Assembly: GCA_027946365.1 (NCBI GenBank)
Contig: JAPEUQ010000008.1
Location: forward strand, 1,984,001 to 2,048,000
Reading direction: 5' to 3'
Origin: Kalmusia sp. IMI 367209
Taxonomy: Eukaryota > Ascomycota > Dothideomycetes > Pleosporales > Didymosphaeriaceae
DNA: 64,000 bases
This document shows, one piece after another, positions 22,300 to 36,800 of this stretch. The notes under the pieces are model-generated. The model was not told where the DNA came from and ran no database searches. It worked only from the letters and a program-made list of their open reading frames with translations. The position numbers were made by a program, and so were the translations under genes. Position 1 is the first letter of the stretch; each line of letters begins with the position of its first letter.

Positions 22300-25200
22300 C
22301 GCCCTTAAGGCTAAAATCATGGAACTCAAAACTTAAATTAAACCCCTAGTCTAATTACTCCTATTAAGGAGGCTAAAGTCTAAAGTACTAATATATATAA
22401 ATAAAATATACCTAAAATACTTCTAGTAATATATAATAAATATATACTTAAACTAAAAGACCTAGCTAAATATAAAATAAAAATTTAAAAGAATATTATA
22501 AATTCTTTTATTTATATAAGGTAGCATTTATCTTCTACTATAAGAATTCTTACTAGATATGGATAAAGTTATCTAGGTAATATAGTACTTAAAAGGTAAC
22601 CCTAGAGAGTTATAGTATATATATTATAAATATATCTTTAAGATTAAGGAGAGATATCTACCTAGAAATACTTTAAGTAGTATATACTTAACTTACTTTT
22701 TAATCTAGTGAATTACAGTTTAGAAGTAACTATAGTATATACTTAAGCTATATAATAGAAGGACTAAATAGTCTATTCTTTTATAACCTATCTTAATATT
22801 ATTAAGGATTAACTTACACCCTACACTAAGGAATAAAGGGTACAACATCTTTTCTTAAAATTAAAATCTAAGTTATAGAGGATAATTACTAACTATTATT
22901 AAGTATCTATTATAAGAGAAGACTTTATTATATTAGGCTCTATACTTAAGTAGAATCTACGCTATATATTACTAATATAGGAATATTATAGCCGCCATGT
23001 ATTAAAGGTAAAATATAAAGAGGCTATACTAAATTAATAAATATCTAATAGTAGAGGTAGACCTTATAATAAAAAAATATTATATATTATAAATATAATA
23101 AGGTCGGCTACTACATGTAAATAAATACTAGAGTAGTAACCTAAACTAAATCCCTATATAGATTAATAAGATAGGAAAAGGTTAAGCCTTATTAATAACC
23201 TAGGAATAGTAAGACGTCTACTAATATATATTCTATTAGATATAAAGTATATATATAGCATAACTAAAAATATAGGCCTAGAATAGTAACTTTAAACTAT
23301 TCTTAATTTATAGATTAATATTAATCTAATTAGTTGGAGGATTACTATAGAGATAGACCTATAACCTATTAAAGAAGCTAAGCTTCTAAACTAGGATAAA
23401 TTAGAGCCTAGTATTAGAGTATCTATATTACTTATACGCTCTAGGTATACTTAATAGATAATATGGATATTTAACGCCGCGTAATAACTATAGTCTATAG
23501 TATTAATAAAGAAGGGGTTCCTCTTTACTAAGAAATCTATTCTTATAAGAAGGAGATATCTATCTTAGTTATAGTACTTAAATATAGTATTAGGGTTATA
23601 CTAAAGCTACTATATAACTTATTACTATATAAAACTTTAAAAAGGAAATTAAGTAAATTAGCTCTAACTCTATTTCTTTTAGAAGTTCTATAGACTATTA
23701 GTATAAGCTTAGAGCATCTTACTTATATTAATAAAGCGTATATAGTATAAATACTAAGTCTTCTAGATATATTATATAAATATAGTAATATATTTAATAA
23801 GAAAGTAGTATCTACTCTTTTAAAATTTAAAGAATCTAACCATGTAATCCCTATTATAGAGGGAAAGGAACCTTCCTATAGATCTTTATATAACTTTTTA
23901 GTATATAAGTTTTTAAGTACTCTAAGAGTACTTAGAAGATATTCTTAAAAGGGTAGATTAGGTATAGTACTAGCCCTACTAAAGTACTAATTTTATTTAT
24001 TTTAAAGAAGGATAGAACGTTATAACTTTATATTAACTATAAAAGACTTAATACTATTACTATTAAGGATTATTATATACTCTCTTTAGTTAAAGAGATA
24101 CTTAATTACTTATTAGATATATATTACTATATAACCCTAGATCTCTATAATACCTACTATAGGATTTAGATTTAGGTAGGGATGAATGGAAAATGGTATT
24201 CTAAACTTAATATAGTTATTTTAAATACTTAATTATACCTTTTAGGTTAATAAACGTACCCGTGAGTTTTTAGGTATATATTAATAAGGTACTAGTATAG
24301 TATCTAGACTATATATATATTATATACCTAGATAATATACTTATTTATATTTATAGTAAGAATATTATATTCTACTAGTATATTATACGCTCTATACTTA
24401 AATTATTACGAAAAGCTAAACTTTTTATTAATTTAGAGAAGTATACGTTTACCTTAGATAATATATATTTCCTTAACTTTATTATTAGTATATAAGATAT
24501 CTATATAGATTCTATATATATAAAGATAATAACTAGATAATTATAACTAATAAATATTAAAAACTTTAGTTATTTCTAGGATTTATAAATTTCTATTAAT
24601 ATTTTATTAAAAATTATATAAAAGAAATCGCTCCTCTATTAGATCTACTAAAGAAAGAATAAGAATTCTAATAAAATATAAAAGCTAAGAATATTTTTAA
24701 AAGACTTAAGAAGTACTTTTTAAGTATATCTATTTTATACTACTTTAACCCTACGCTTACTATTTAATTAGAGATAGATATATCTACTTTTATAATCTCT
24801 AGTATTCTATTATAACTATTTAAAGATTAGAAATGGCATCTAGTTACTTTTACTTTAAGAAAACTTTAAGTTATAGAGCTTAATTATAAAGTTTATAATC
24901 TTAAACTTCTTACTATTATCTATTATTTTAAATAGTAGAGATATTATTTAGATAGTATATAGTATACTATTTAGATACTAAGTAACTATAATAACCTACG
25001 CAGTATATATACTATATAGAGACTAAGTCTATAATAAGTATATTAGGTAATATACCTAGTAGCTTTTAATTTTAAGATAGAATACCACCTAGGAAAAATA
25101 AATCCTATAGATGAGTTATTAAGAAGGGTAGATTATATATAGAAGAATCTATTACTAACCTATTTATTATCTATTCTATAGAATAAGTTACTATTAAGGA

Positions 25201-26900
25201 ATAAATATAGTAAAGTGAGAGGATCTATAAATAAGCTTAGCTTATTAGATATATATAAGATATATATAACCAATATTTATAGATTTATAAAGGGTCCTAC
25301 TACTAGTACTATAATATATACGCTATATATACTATACTTACTAGCTAGGTGTTAGTTAGTAGTAAATCTATAATAGTAGAATTTAATCTATTTACTAAAA
25401 TAAGATAGTTCTAGTAGAAAAATATCTTTACTATAAAGTGTATTACCCACTTAGTAAGTAAGGATAGTACTTAAAAATATAGAAAGACGCACGTTTAACA
25501 TCTTAATAAAAAGAAAGTCCTAAGATATAATAATAAATTATATATTCTAAATAAACTAGTTATTAGATAAGAGATTTTATTTTAGAACTATAATACGCGT
25601 ATAGTAGATTACTTTAATATATATAAAATACTTAAGCTTATTAAAAGAATCTACTATTAGTCTAGTATAAGTTAAGACGTTTAGAAATATATAAGAATAT
25701 ATACTATTTACTAAAGGAATAAAGCTCTAAGATATAATAAATATAATAAGCTAGTATCTTTACTAGTTCTAGGGATATTTTTAAGAAAGTCTTATTAGAC
25801 TTTATTATAGAATTATCTTTAGCTAAGGATTACATAGGCTACGCCTTTAATATAATTCTAGTAATCATATATTACTTCTCTAAGATAGCTATCTATATCC
25901 TAGTACTAAAGTTATAGGATATAAGATAATTTACTAATATCTACTTTAAGGAGGTTATCCTAAAGTTTAGTATATAAAAGATATTATATTAAATAGAAAA
26001 TCTATCTTTATCTCTATATTTTAGATAGAAATATACTACTAACTATAGATAAAGCGTAGGTTAAGTACCACCTTCTACCCATAAATAGATAGGTAAATAA
26101 AACACTAGAATTAAACCTTAAAATAGTATCTATAGATATTTATATTAACTTTATAAGAGAACTGGGTTATATTATTATTAATAGTCTAATTTACTTATAA
26201 TAATTCTATATATAAATCTATAAAGATAACGCTATTCTATACTATATATAAAAAGTATCCTATCCTTATAATACCTCCTATAGATAGTAGATAAAAGGGG
26301 AGATACTAAATATAGTTAATAGAGTAAAATATATATATAATATAAAAGTATTATTTATAAAATATCTCTAAATAGTCTAAGAATATTAGAGTTAATACTA
26401 TAATAAGAAGTATAAACTAGAGTCTTTCTACTAAAGAGATCTAGTATTACTAAATATAAAATATATTTATATATCCTATTAATTTAGTAAAAGCTTTCTA
26501 GTAAGTTTATTAAACCTTTTTAAGTATAAGATATAGTTAGAACGTAGATATATTATTTACTCCTTCTATCTAACTATTATATTTATAACGTCTTCTATAT
26601 TTTACTCCTTAAACGTTAGAAGCTAAGATAAGGATAAGAAGATAATACCCTACTACTAAAGGTTATACCTAAAGGAGAAGAAATTTAGAAAATAGAAAAA
26701 ATCCTAATAAGAAGAATAAGAAAAGGATAATAATAATATCTACTCTACTAAAAAGGCTATAATAAATTTTAAAATATCTAGACTCTAGAATTAAATTTTA
26801 AAAATATAGATAAACTAGTATAGACTTTTAAATAGAAGAAAGGATCTTCACCCATAAAAAAGAAGTTAAGAGTATAAAAGGCGTATATAAGGTATAATTA
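22300..26900 (+). pseudogene. Decayed gag-pol of Gypsy element 1
   Basis: Order on the plus strand is gag with a former CCHC knuckle (about 23085), reverse transcriptase (about 23950-24450), RNase H, then integrase to about 26700. Frequent in-frame TAG and TAA replace glutamine codons, and active-site residues are changed (the RT motif reads YLDN). It cannot encode a working polyprotein. Boundaries are approximate. Confidence 0.75.
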
Positions 26901-28236
26901 TTAAATAGGATTATTTAGAGACTATATGGTCTATAGGATATCTACTTAAAATATAAATACTAGAAGGTAGAAAAGGGAAGATAAGCTTTACTAGAAATCT
27001 ATATTTTATATATACTAAGTACTTTACTTAGTATTATTATTACTACCAACCACCTTTTTATTACCCGCTACCTTATTAATTATATCCTTAATTAGTTATT
27101 TAAATAGATCTACTAAAGTACTACTATTATTACTATTATTATTATTACTATTATTAGAGTTATCTTAACTGCCACCCTAACCTGCCGCCTAAGGGCCTAA
27201 AGGGCCTAGACTATAGTATTAGTTTAAAAGATATTAATATATACTCTAAATATATTTAAAGTATAAATATACTAATCCTTATATAATAGAAATAAGACTA
27301 GCTAGAGCTTTAAGAGTAGTAATAATATAATGCTATTTTTAAAGAATTAAACTAAGAAATTAAGGACTTATAATAAGAAATTAGATGGCTAAATCTATTA
27401 AAGTTCTAGAATATACTATAACGCGTCTATAGTTTACTAGCTTTAAGTTAAACTATTTCTAGGTCTATATAAACTTTATATCTTAAGTCTAGATTTCTAG
27501 ATTAGTTTTATAAGTAGCTATAGCTAGGATATTAGTAATAGTAATATAGTACTAGTTATAGAACTTATAAAGATAATTTAAGTAGTTATTTATTACTACT
27601 AGTATCTATAAATATTAGTTAAGGCGTATATATAGCGTATGACCTATATAATCTATTAAGATATAGCTACCCTAATTACTATTCTTATAATACTTATAAT
27701 GATGCTCCTTAGACTTTTTATAATTATCTAGTAGCTTAACTAGACTTTATATATAATATATATAAGTTATAATAAAAATAACTTAGTTAGTATATTTAAT
27801 GGTAGTACTCTACGTGAAATTATATATATTATATAGTATAGTCTTCTTAATATACTTAAAAAGTAGGTAATAGACTATAATAATTAATTTAGGGTAAGTA
27901 AGTTATATACGCTTTATATGTACTAAAGTAGTATATATATAATATTAAAAATAAGAAGATTAATATAGTATTATAATAAGATTAAAATAAAAGAGATTAT
28001 TTATTTATACTATAGACTCACCGCTACGTAGGCGAGATCTTAAAAATAGAAGGTATAGAATTTTAGTATAATAACGCGTATATCATACCTATTATAAATA
28101 TAATACGTACGTAGTATATATCTATAGTATATATAAAAAATGCTAATATTATAAATACTCTTTTTCTTTTCTATAAGGTGAGGTTTTTATTAAGGCTATA
28201 GCAGCTGTAAGGGACTATAGCTAGAAGAGAAGATTC

Positions 28237-28457
28237 TATAATAAGAATATTATAAAGTTATTATAGTATTAAGGTATATTATACTAGGATTAATAGGTCT
28301 AGTGCGCCAAGAAAGCTAAGTAAATAAGCTACGTAAAATCTATGCTACGCGTTTATTTTAGAATATTAAGTATTATTTACTTAATATAACTAGAGTCATC
28401 CTTTTACTATTAATTCTAGTGTAAAGTATATACTATTATCTATAACTAGACCTTATA
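28237..28457 (+). repeat. Right LTR of Gypsy element 1
   Basis: 221 bp partner of 21850-22072, more heavily transition-mutated at its start (TATAATAAG for TGTAACGAG). A purine-rich stretch (AGAAGAGAAGA) lies just upstream. Followed by TSD ATAAG. Confidence 0.88.
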
Positions 28458-28462
28458 ATAAG

Positions 28463-30916
28463 ACTTTATTATATTTCTTTTAATAATACTATATTATTAT
28501 ACTACTATACTACTATACTATTACTAAATACGCTACATCCTATTAGAATAATCTACCCCTAATAAGTACTATATATTTAGTATAGTATTTATACTTAGCT
28601 ATTATAGATAGATATTTATAATCTATTTTCTTCCTTCTACTATTTATATAACTAGTTAGCCAAGCTACTATAATAAGCTTTACTAGAAATTATAGTGGCA
28701 CGACTTAACGATAATAATTATATCTAGTATATCTATAATATCTATATTAATATTAGTATTCTCTATCAGCCTAACTATATCTATCTTTTAATTTAAGCTT
28801 AATCTAGCGTTGCTGTTAAAGCTATCCTCTTATAGTAAAATTATCTAGAATATAAATCTATATAGATAATAGCTTTCTACTATATAGAACTATAACTAAT
28901 TATCTTAAAGAAAAAATTATATCCTATTATTATCGCTCCCATGCTGATACCATTCAATAAGATATATAGAATATAGAGGATAATAAAGTAATAGTAATAA
29001 TTCTATCTTCTATTTATAATAATCTTATAATAGAAGTAGTAAACTATAAAACTTTACTAGTAGTTTAAAAATTCCTGGCTAATTAATTTAATCGTAATAC
29101 TAGTAATTTATCTATCCTACTATTTTATAATCTTATAAATCTATAATACCAGGACGATAATAATCTATATTTCTATTTTAATAAGTTTTATTAATGATGG
29201 ACACGCATAGTAAAGTGATATAATTCCTTAATATAATTAATTATAGTTATAATAAAAAATATATTCTTAAGTAATAAAGTTAAAGAATCTTTCTTTCTTA
29301 TAATATTTCCTAAAATAATAAATAGTATTATTAATAACCTAAGTACTTATAATCTTATAACTTTTTAAGATATTAAACCTAAAATTTTTAATATTAGTAA
29401 AAAATATTTACTAGATATTATAAATATATTTACGTACACCGCTTATTAGACTACCCACCTCTAAAATACTTAAATAGCTCCTACTATATTTAAATATATA
29501 TAGTATTAAAAATATAACCTTATATTTATTAAATATATATATATAAATTATAATAAGCTTCGAAAGTATAAAGAGTAATAATAGAATAAATTCTTTTAAT
29601 TAAGTTCTAGATAAATTAGATAAACTAGTTAAGGCGGGAAAAATAAAAGATAAATATAGATATTACTAGAAATAAGGATTTAGACTATAATACTATTAAT
29701 AGTAGAACTAAGGTTAACGCCTTTATAGTAAATATTATTAACCTAACATCCTTAATATTACTATCTATAGTAAAATTAATATAAATAGTAAATAACTCTA
29801 CTTATAAAATATAAGTACTCACGCTATTTCTATTTATTAATCTTTAATTTTAACTTCTTTACTAATTTAGCTTTTTAATACTAATGCTTTATAATATATA
29901 TTTAGCTATATTAATGATTTCTCTACTCCTAATACCTAGTAATAGAATAATTACTATTACTAGTAATATTAAATTACTAATCTATAGTATTAGAATAATT
30001 TATATCTAATATTATCTACCTAATAACTCTATAATTATAGTAGAACTAACTAATATACTCTATTCTAGTAAATTATATAATATCTATCTTTTTTATAGAG
30101 CTATATTTATAACCGCTATAAACTTAGTACTACTAGGAATAACCTCTTCCTTATAAGGAGAGAAAATACGCATTATAGGCTTACTATATTTATAGGGTAA
30201 TATAAATTTAGGTTAAAACCCCTTAAGTTTTAAAGTTTACTAGACGCTATTTTTAAACTTTATAAATTATTTACTGCCAGATAAAGATCACACCTACGAA
30301 ATATTAAAACTTAAATCTTTAATTTCTTATAATATTAGCCAGCTACTTTATTTAGATACTATCTTTTCTATAGTTATAATAGAAAGTACTACCTACTTTA
30401 TATTATTTAATAAATTCTATTATTTACTTAGTCACCGCCTTATACCTAATCCTATCCATATCTATTAGAATAATTATCTTACTTCCCTAATACCTAATAC
30501 TTTTAAATATAAGTCTTATTATCTTAGTAAGTTAAAATACCACTGTCCTCACCCTTATAATTTTAATATAAATAGTTATTTATAAATAATAAAACCTTTA
30601 GAGGTTATATACTTAGACTTATTAGGAAGTTTTTTTAAAAGAGTCTTAGAGGATTATAGTACTATATTTTATTTATAAATAAATATACCCACTTTAGCTA
30701 GGTCCATTTCTTAGATAAGAAAGTCGGTATACTATAAGTAATAATAGATTTTATAAAATACCTAAAATATTAATTTAGAATAGGATATATTAAATATATT
30801 AATATTATAGCTATTTTCTAAGTTTTTAATTCAGATAATGATGGAGAATATATAGTATATATACTATATAACTTTTTTTATAAGAAAGATATAATTTATA
30901 ATACTATACTACCCTA
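28463..30916 (+). pseudogene. Decayed Copia gag, protease and integrase N-terminal half
   Basis: Copia sequence resumes after the Gypsy 1 TSD. The clearest coding trace is the integrase block near 30590-30640. The frame reaches YNTILPY at the 3' edge, where the Fot1 element cuts it, and continues at 39672 with YKLNSIPK after the TA duplication. That is the integrase region normally continuous in Copia. Many stops. Confidence 0.75.
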
Positions 30917-30918
30917 TA

Positions 30919-30965
30919 ACGTGGTTTATAAGTAAGTTAATAGCCTAAGTAAGTTAGTAGCTTTT
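30919..30965 (+). repeat. Left terminal inverted repeat of the Fot1-like element
   Basis: Begins ACGTGGTTTATAAG. Its reverse complement is found at 39623-39669 with two mismatches (CC versus TT). Preceded by TA. Confidence 0.92.
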
Positions 30966-31469
30966 TATTAACGTCTTACTATCGCGACAACTTCGCGTAA
31001 TATCTTAATAATATAATATATAAAAGATCTATATAGAAGGAGATATATAGCTAGCTATCTTTAATATTAAAAGAAAATAAATATAAAGCGAAAAACGTGC
31101 TATAGTTATCTATAATATACCACGAACAATTATATAAGAGAAATATACTAAGAGACGCCCTTAACGCGACTATAAAGTAAACTTAAAGCGTATAAATATA
31201 TTAGAAGAAAAGGTAATTATTTAAGAGGTACTTAAGTAGAGTACACGTAGTATAGCACCTATAAAGGATAGGGTATATAGTATAGTAAATAGATTACTAT
31301 AAGCATAAAATAATAAACCTATTAATAAGAACTAGATTAATAACTTTATTAAATAAACTCTAGAGCTAAAAACCCATTAGACTTATCTATATAATAGCTA
31401 GTATATTATCTATGAAGACCCAGCGTTTATATAATACTAGTTAATACTAATTTAGTTAATAAAGTAGAA

Positions 31470-32175
31470 GTATAGTATTCTAAATAAAAATATCTAGAAT
31501 TTTAATAAGACTAGCTTTATAATAGATAAGATATCATTCTAACTAGTTATTATAAGCTTAGAAGGATCTAATAAGAAGAAATAAATATAGTCTAGTAATT
31601 ATAAATAGATTACTCTAGTATAAGATATTATTATAATAGAGATTATAATTCTACCTTTTATTATCTTTATAGGTAAGGTGTTAATCACCACCTAGTTTAA
31701 AGATCTACTCCTAGAATAGATTATTACTATTAGCCCTAATAGCTAGATTAATAATAATCTTATATTTATCTAGCTAGACTACTTTAAGAAGTATTTATAG
31801 CAGATTAGTACGTAGGAGGATACCACTTACTTATTATTAATAACTATAAGAGCTACTACTCTACTAATTTCTAGAATTACTATAAAAAAAGAATATTATT
31901 ACTCTCTATATATCTTTTTATTTATTATATCTACTATAGTTTTTAGATGTCGCCTACTTATGCCGTTAAAGCGCGTATATGATAAGATCTTAGCCTTAGT
32001 ATATAATTATATCTATTATATTAATAAAGATACCTTTCTTTTAGTCTTTAAAAATACTTTTAATAAGGTATTTACTAAGGATAATATTTACGTAGGCTTT
32101 AATGCTAGGCTAGTCTTAATTAACCTAAAAATTATATTATTAAAACTTAATATAAGACTACGTATGTTAGATTAA
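31470..32175 (+). pseudogene. Fot1/pogo DDE transposase relic, 5' portion
   Basis: The segment matches the pogo DDE endonuclease layout: catalytic block NFNKTSFII in place of the acidic original, PFIIFIGKVLITTWF-like core with the final W/stop change, a block where a catalytic Asp is expected (LLLITIRATTLL), and a C-terminal stretch with MPLKRVYDKILALV and KDNIYVGFNARLVLI. The last is open for 71 codons from 31960. It runs into the Gypsy LTR at 32165 after LRMLD-type codons; the true frame continues past 39077. Substitutions such as D to N, E to K and G to S fit RIP. Confidence 0.85.
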
Positions 32176-32359
32176 ATATAGTAGTAAGTATTCCTCAAGT
32201 AATAATAAGATTAAAATCTGTCTTCTACCCTCTATCTTCTCCTGCGTTTTAAGGGGTGTTGCGTTAGCGCGTTCCTAGCGCCTTACTTACGTGGCGCTTT
32301 TTAATAAGGAACTATTACGTAATTATATTATTATAGAATTACGCACTTTACTCCTTATA
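32165..32359 (-). repeat. 3' LTR (left end) of Gypsy element 2
   Basis: 195 bp beginning TGTTAG and ending TTATA. Partner of 38877-39071; differences are mainly transitions. Confidence 0.92.
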
Positions 32360-32639
32360 ACTATCCCTCCTCTCTTACTAATGGTTATTTTAGTTATTTA
32401 TAATTTACTCTCTATATAATAGATTTATAATACTATGATAGGGTAATACTATCACCTTACTATTACTTTATAGTAAGGTAGTTACTATATCTATTATTAT
32501 AGTAAAGTAGAGGCTGCGAAATTACTATTATTATTAGAGGTAATAGTGGTAAGGAGAAAATATATATATATTCTTAAGTTCTCTATTACTTCTATCTTTT
32601 TTTTTTTTTTTGGCTTAAATTTATTATTAACTCCCGCGT

Positions 32640-33844
32640 CTCACCATTACTATTATATTATTTAACCCTCTTCTATCTATCGCTACAGCCCTAGCGCCTC
32701 TAGGTATTTCTATTATAGGCCTATTCTTTAATTATGCTTTACTATTACTAATCCTTTATATAGACTCCTCTCTTCTATTATCTTATCTTAGAGATAAAAC
32801 TTTAGCGGTCTTACTATCTTCGCTATTTAAAGTATATTAGTACTAAAGGATAGAAGTATAATATCCTTTTCTATAAGAAGTATAATATTACGTAAGTTTA
32901 TGTAAATCTTATAAGTCTATCCCTATTAATTTTATAAGAGAGGTAAATATTCTACTTTACGCCGCTAAGGTTTTTATACTTTCTAGTAGTAATAATACTA
33001 TTATATATAGGGCTCTTTTAGACTCTTATAAAGACTATAAGGCCCTAGTAGAAGATACCTTATAAAAGGAGGTAAAGTGGGGTAGTATCTATAAGCTAAC
33101 TAGAGTAGAGGTTACCCTCCTTAGATAGATATAACTAACCACCTTATTATTACTACTAAGGATATTTTAGATATCTTCTATTTTCTAGTATATCCTTTCT
33201 CTTTTTATTAGGCGTTCTATTATTATTTTAATATTAAGTAGTTTGGGTAGGCGCCTTTAACTCTATTAATGTGTAGACTAATCTTTATTTACTATCTCTA
33301 TATTACCTCTACCTTACTCTTCTATTACTCTATTAAACGCTATTAAACTATTACTTTAGGAGGAAACTTCTACTTCTTCTCTATTAACTTTAAGTAGTAG
33401 CTTTATTAATTTATAGTTAAGTAACGCCGACTTGCCGCCAGAGGAATAAGGAGAAGGAGAAGTAAATTAGGGGGTAGTAATTATACTAAGCCTAATCTTT
33501 ATACCTTATCCTATCCTTTATCCTACCTTTTATTCTATTTTTATCTAGACCCCTATATTTCCGCCCCCTCTCTACTCCTCCCTTAGCAGCATACTACGTT
33601 AGGGTTAATACTCTAGTAAGTCCTTATAGATAGGCGCCGCTTATAAAGCTGTCGCTTCTATAAAGAAGTAAAAGCGTAGTAATAGTATATTATCTATAAA
33701 GTATATTAGGAGGCCTCCTTTACTAACTAGTAGAAGAAGAAGAAAAAGGATTTAGCATCCTTAGCTCTAGCGCCTAAGGCCCCAGCTCCCGCTAGTAGTA
33801 AGGGTAGGGGTAAGGGTAAAGATAAAGGTAAGGCTAAGGCCTAA
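32640..33844 (+). pseudogene. Decayed antisense open reading frame in the 3' region of Gypsy element 2
   Basis: Between the end of pol (about 33.9 kb) and the left LTR, about 1.5 kb reads as coding on the plus strand, opposite to pol. Traces include YRALLDSYKDYKALVEDTL, KEVKWGSIYKLTRVEV after a TAG, and a basic C terminus SKGRGKGKDKGKAKA ending in TAA at about 33844. Stops are mostly TAG where Gln would fit. No family recognised. Function unknown; frame limits are approximate. Confidence 0.5.
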
Positions 33845-33899
33845 GTTATCTTATAGTATAGCTACTTCTAGTTTCTCTAGACGTATAATATTCGCGTAG

Positions 33900-36800
33900 T
33901 AAGGTTAATATTATAGTAATAATCTTTAGATCTTATTAAAAATAAAATTTTATATTTTTCTATTCTTTTCTAATTAAACTATAATGTTAGCTTACTACTA
34001 ATATCTTTTTTAGATATCTATTAATTAAATTCTTCTACCTAGTCTTTCTATTTAACTAAGTACTATATCACTCCCTTATTTTTTCTCTTATTTAATAGCT
34101 AGTTAACTTTATATTATTCCTCTTACTCCTTATTATTATTAAGATTAATAGGATTAGGAGGTTTAGGATTATCTTTCAGCCTTTTCCGATATGGCTTTAG
34201 TACTAAGGTATAAAATATAGGGTGAATCCTTAAACTTAGTGGTAAGTAGAGTCTATAAGTCTATTTACCTATAGGTTCTATTATTAAAAACGGTTTAATA
34301 TATCGTAGAGATAGCTTTTACTTAGGTACTATAGCTTTAAGTTCTTAGTTGATAATAGAACTTACTCATTTATTTTAAATATTTATAACTTATACTTCTT
34401 ATTATAGTGCTATTTTTAGGCTTCTACTATAGTAGTCTACTATTCTTTTAGTTTCTAGCGGTCTCCTTCTAGATAACTTATTTATTTTATAATAGAGAGG
34501 ATATTAGGTTATACTATTATTTCGTAGTCGAGTCGTGGGTGAAACCCATAGTACGTAAAGAATAGAAAGTATCCTATAGTTATATTTTTTAAATTATTAT
34601 ATGCGAACTCTACTAAGGGTAGTAGGTATAACTAGTTCTTTTAATTCTCTAATATATATATTTATAGATATTATTCTAGGGTTTAGTTTTATTATTTCGT
34701 CTACCTATTAGTTTATAGGTAGAAGGTAGTACTTAGCTATTACTTTATCTTTATTATGAAGTAGAACTCTGACTAAAATATTAATATAAATATAAGTCCT
34801 CTATTTAATACTACGCCTTTTAGAAATCTAAAAAATCTAATAATCTAGTCTATAAAGATATTAGCTAGGCTAGCTATATTCGTATCTTTTATTATAGAGA
34901 GATAGTACGTTATCTTAATATAGTAATTAACTACCATAAGGATCACATTATAGACGTAGCTATGGCGTCTACTTAGCGGCAGTCCTATAATAAAATCTAT
35001 AGTTAGTTCTTATTATAGTTCTATAGATATAAATAGTAAATTAAGCTCCCTATAGGGCGCTGCTTTGGCGCTTTTATCCTTAAGTATATTATATAGAAGT
35101 TAATATACTCCTTTACTATAGCCTCTATATTTAGTTAGAAATATTAATAATTTATTAGTTCTAGGGTCTTTACCCGCCTAAAGTAGCCTACTAGTAGGTT
35201 ATTATAGTTATTCTATAGGATTTCCGCCCTAAGCGCCAGTTTATTTAATATATACACCCTATTTCCGTAGAGTAGTATATCTCTCTTTTAGCTTCTACTA
35301 TTTTAACTACCTACCCCTACCTCATCTTTATGATAATAGGTAATAATATTAGTATACTTTTACGCTATAAATATATTAGAAGCTTATAACTTTTAGATTA
35401 GTTCTAGAAGTGATTTATCTAGTAACTTATATACTTATTAAGTCTTTAGGGCCTCTTAAGCCTACTATCTAGTTACCCACCTTAATACTAACATAGTACT
35501 AATTTCTAATAACTCTTAGGCTAGCTTTTAGCTACTTCTAATTCCTCTTTAGGCATTACTATACTAGTTATCTCTTCTATCCTTATTAGGATTAGGCTAT
35601 AAAAAGTCTATACTAGTTATTCTAACTTTATCTTCTACCGCTAGTTCTAGGGTCCTTAGAAATATAGACTAGTGTTCTTTTAGCTTTAGTAGACTCTATA
35701 GTATTAAGAGTATATTTCTACTTAGAGGTACTATCTCTCTATTTATATCTATTAGTCGTCTTAACGGTCCGTTTATAGGATTAGTCTTTTCTACCCTATA
35801 TTTTATCTTAAAGTTATATACTACTAAAAGACTATTTATCTAGTCTATCTATATGATAGGCTTTTATTCTTATAAAGTCACGTAAGTTATTATAGTCCAT
35901 AAGGACTTCTAGGGTATATATTAGCCCTTTAATATAGTGGCGTCAGTGCTTTATCACCTCTATAATAGCTATTAGTTCTAAATTATATATATGATAATTA
36001 CCCTCTGCCGGCGTTAGCTTTCTTAACTAGAATATAATAGGGTATTAATTCCTATTTCTATTTTTTATAAGAAGATTCCTATTAATTTATAGATTGAGGC
36101 GTTTATTTCTAGGCGTGAGGGTAATATAGAATTATAATATTATAGAAGTAATATTATTAAGAAGGCGTTATATAGTTGACGCTTTACCTTCTTAGTATTT
36201 ATAATCTACCTAAAGGAGCTCCGTTTCTTTTCTTCTTTTAAGCCTTTTAGTAGATCCGTAATAGGCTTCATGATAAGGGAGAACCCTTAATAAATTATTT
36301 ATAAAAGTTTACGAAGCCTATAAATACTTAAATATTCTTAGTAGATTTAATTTTTAGCTAGGCTACTATTATCTCTACTTGGCTTTAATTCATCTGCACG
36401 CCGTTAAGTCGCACGATAAACCCTAGGAACTTAATCTAATTAGTCTTAAAGACGTATTTCTTTAGGTTTATAAATAGACTATATTATTATAGCCTCTTAA
36501 GGACTTTTTATACGTGCTCCTAGTAGTTTTCCCTTTTCTTAAAAAGATAAGGATATCGTCCAGGTAGACTACGCAAAAGATGTTAGTATACTTAGCTAAT
36601 ATATAATTAATATAGCTTTAAAAAGTTACTAGGGCGTTAGTAAGGCCGAAAGGCATTACTATATACTTAAAATAATTATATTATGTATAAAATACCATCT
36701 TCTACTCATCACCTCGTTAAATCTATATTTAATAATAGGCATCCTTTAGGTCTAGCTTTATGAAGCGTACTAAGTCTAATAGTCTATCTAGTATTTTACT

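Larger units (their letters stand above)
21850..28457 (+). mobile_element. Gypsy-type LTR retrotransposon 1, inserted in the Copia 5' leader
   Basis: LTRs at 21850-22072 (223 bp) and 28237-28457 (221 bp) are flanked by the 5-bp duplication ATAAG (21845-21849, 28458-28462). The insertion sits 48 bp inside the Copia left LTR. The element is about 6.6 kb and transcribed on the plus strand. A gag zinc-knuckle remnant near 23085-23125 has cysteines replaced by tyrosine, the product of G-to-A change. The RT region shows LYINYKRLN near 24030-24060 and YLDNILI near 24320-24345, where the second catalytic Asp has become Asn. RT before integrase fits Gypsy/Ty3. About 1.3 kb between the end of pol and the right LTR holds another decayed plus-strand frame. 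Confidence 0.88.

Noticed and set aside
21845..28462. The AT-rich block read as a single retrotransposon or as an introner/centromere-like region
   Set aside because: Four sets of terminal repeats with their own target duplications and recognisable pol and transposase motifs explain it better.
21880..28471. Gypsy 1 LTR start at the TGTTAAG at 21880
   Set aside because: Transition-only similarity extends 30 bp further left, and only the 21850 start gives equal ends with a matching ATAAG duplication.
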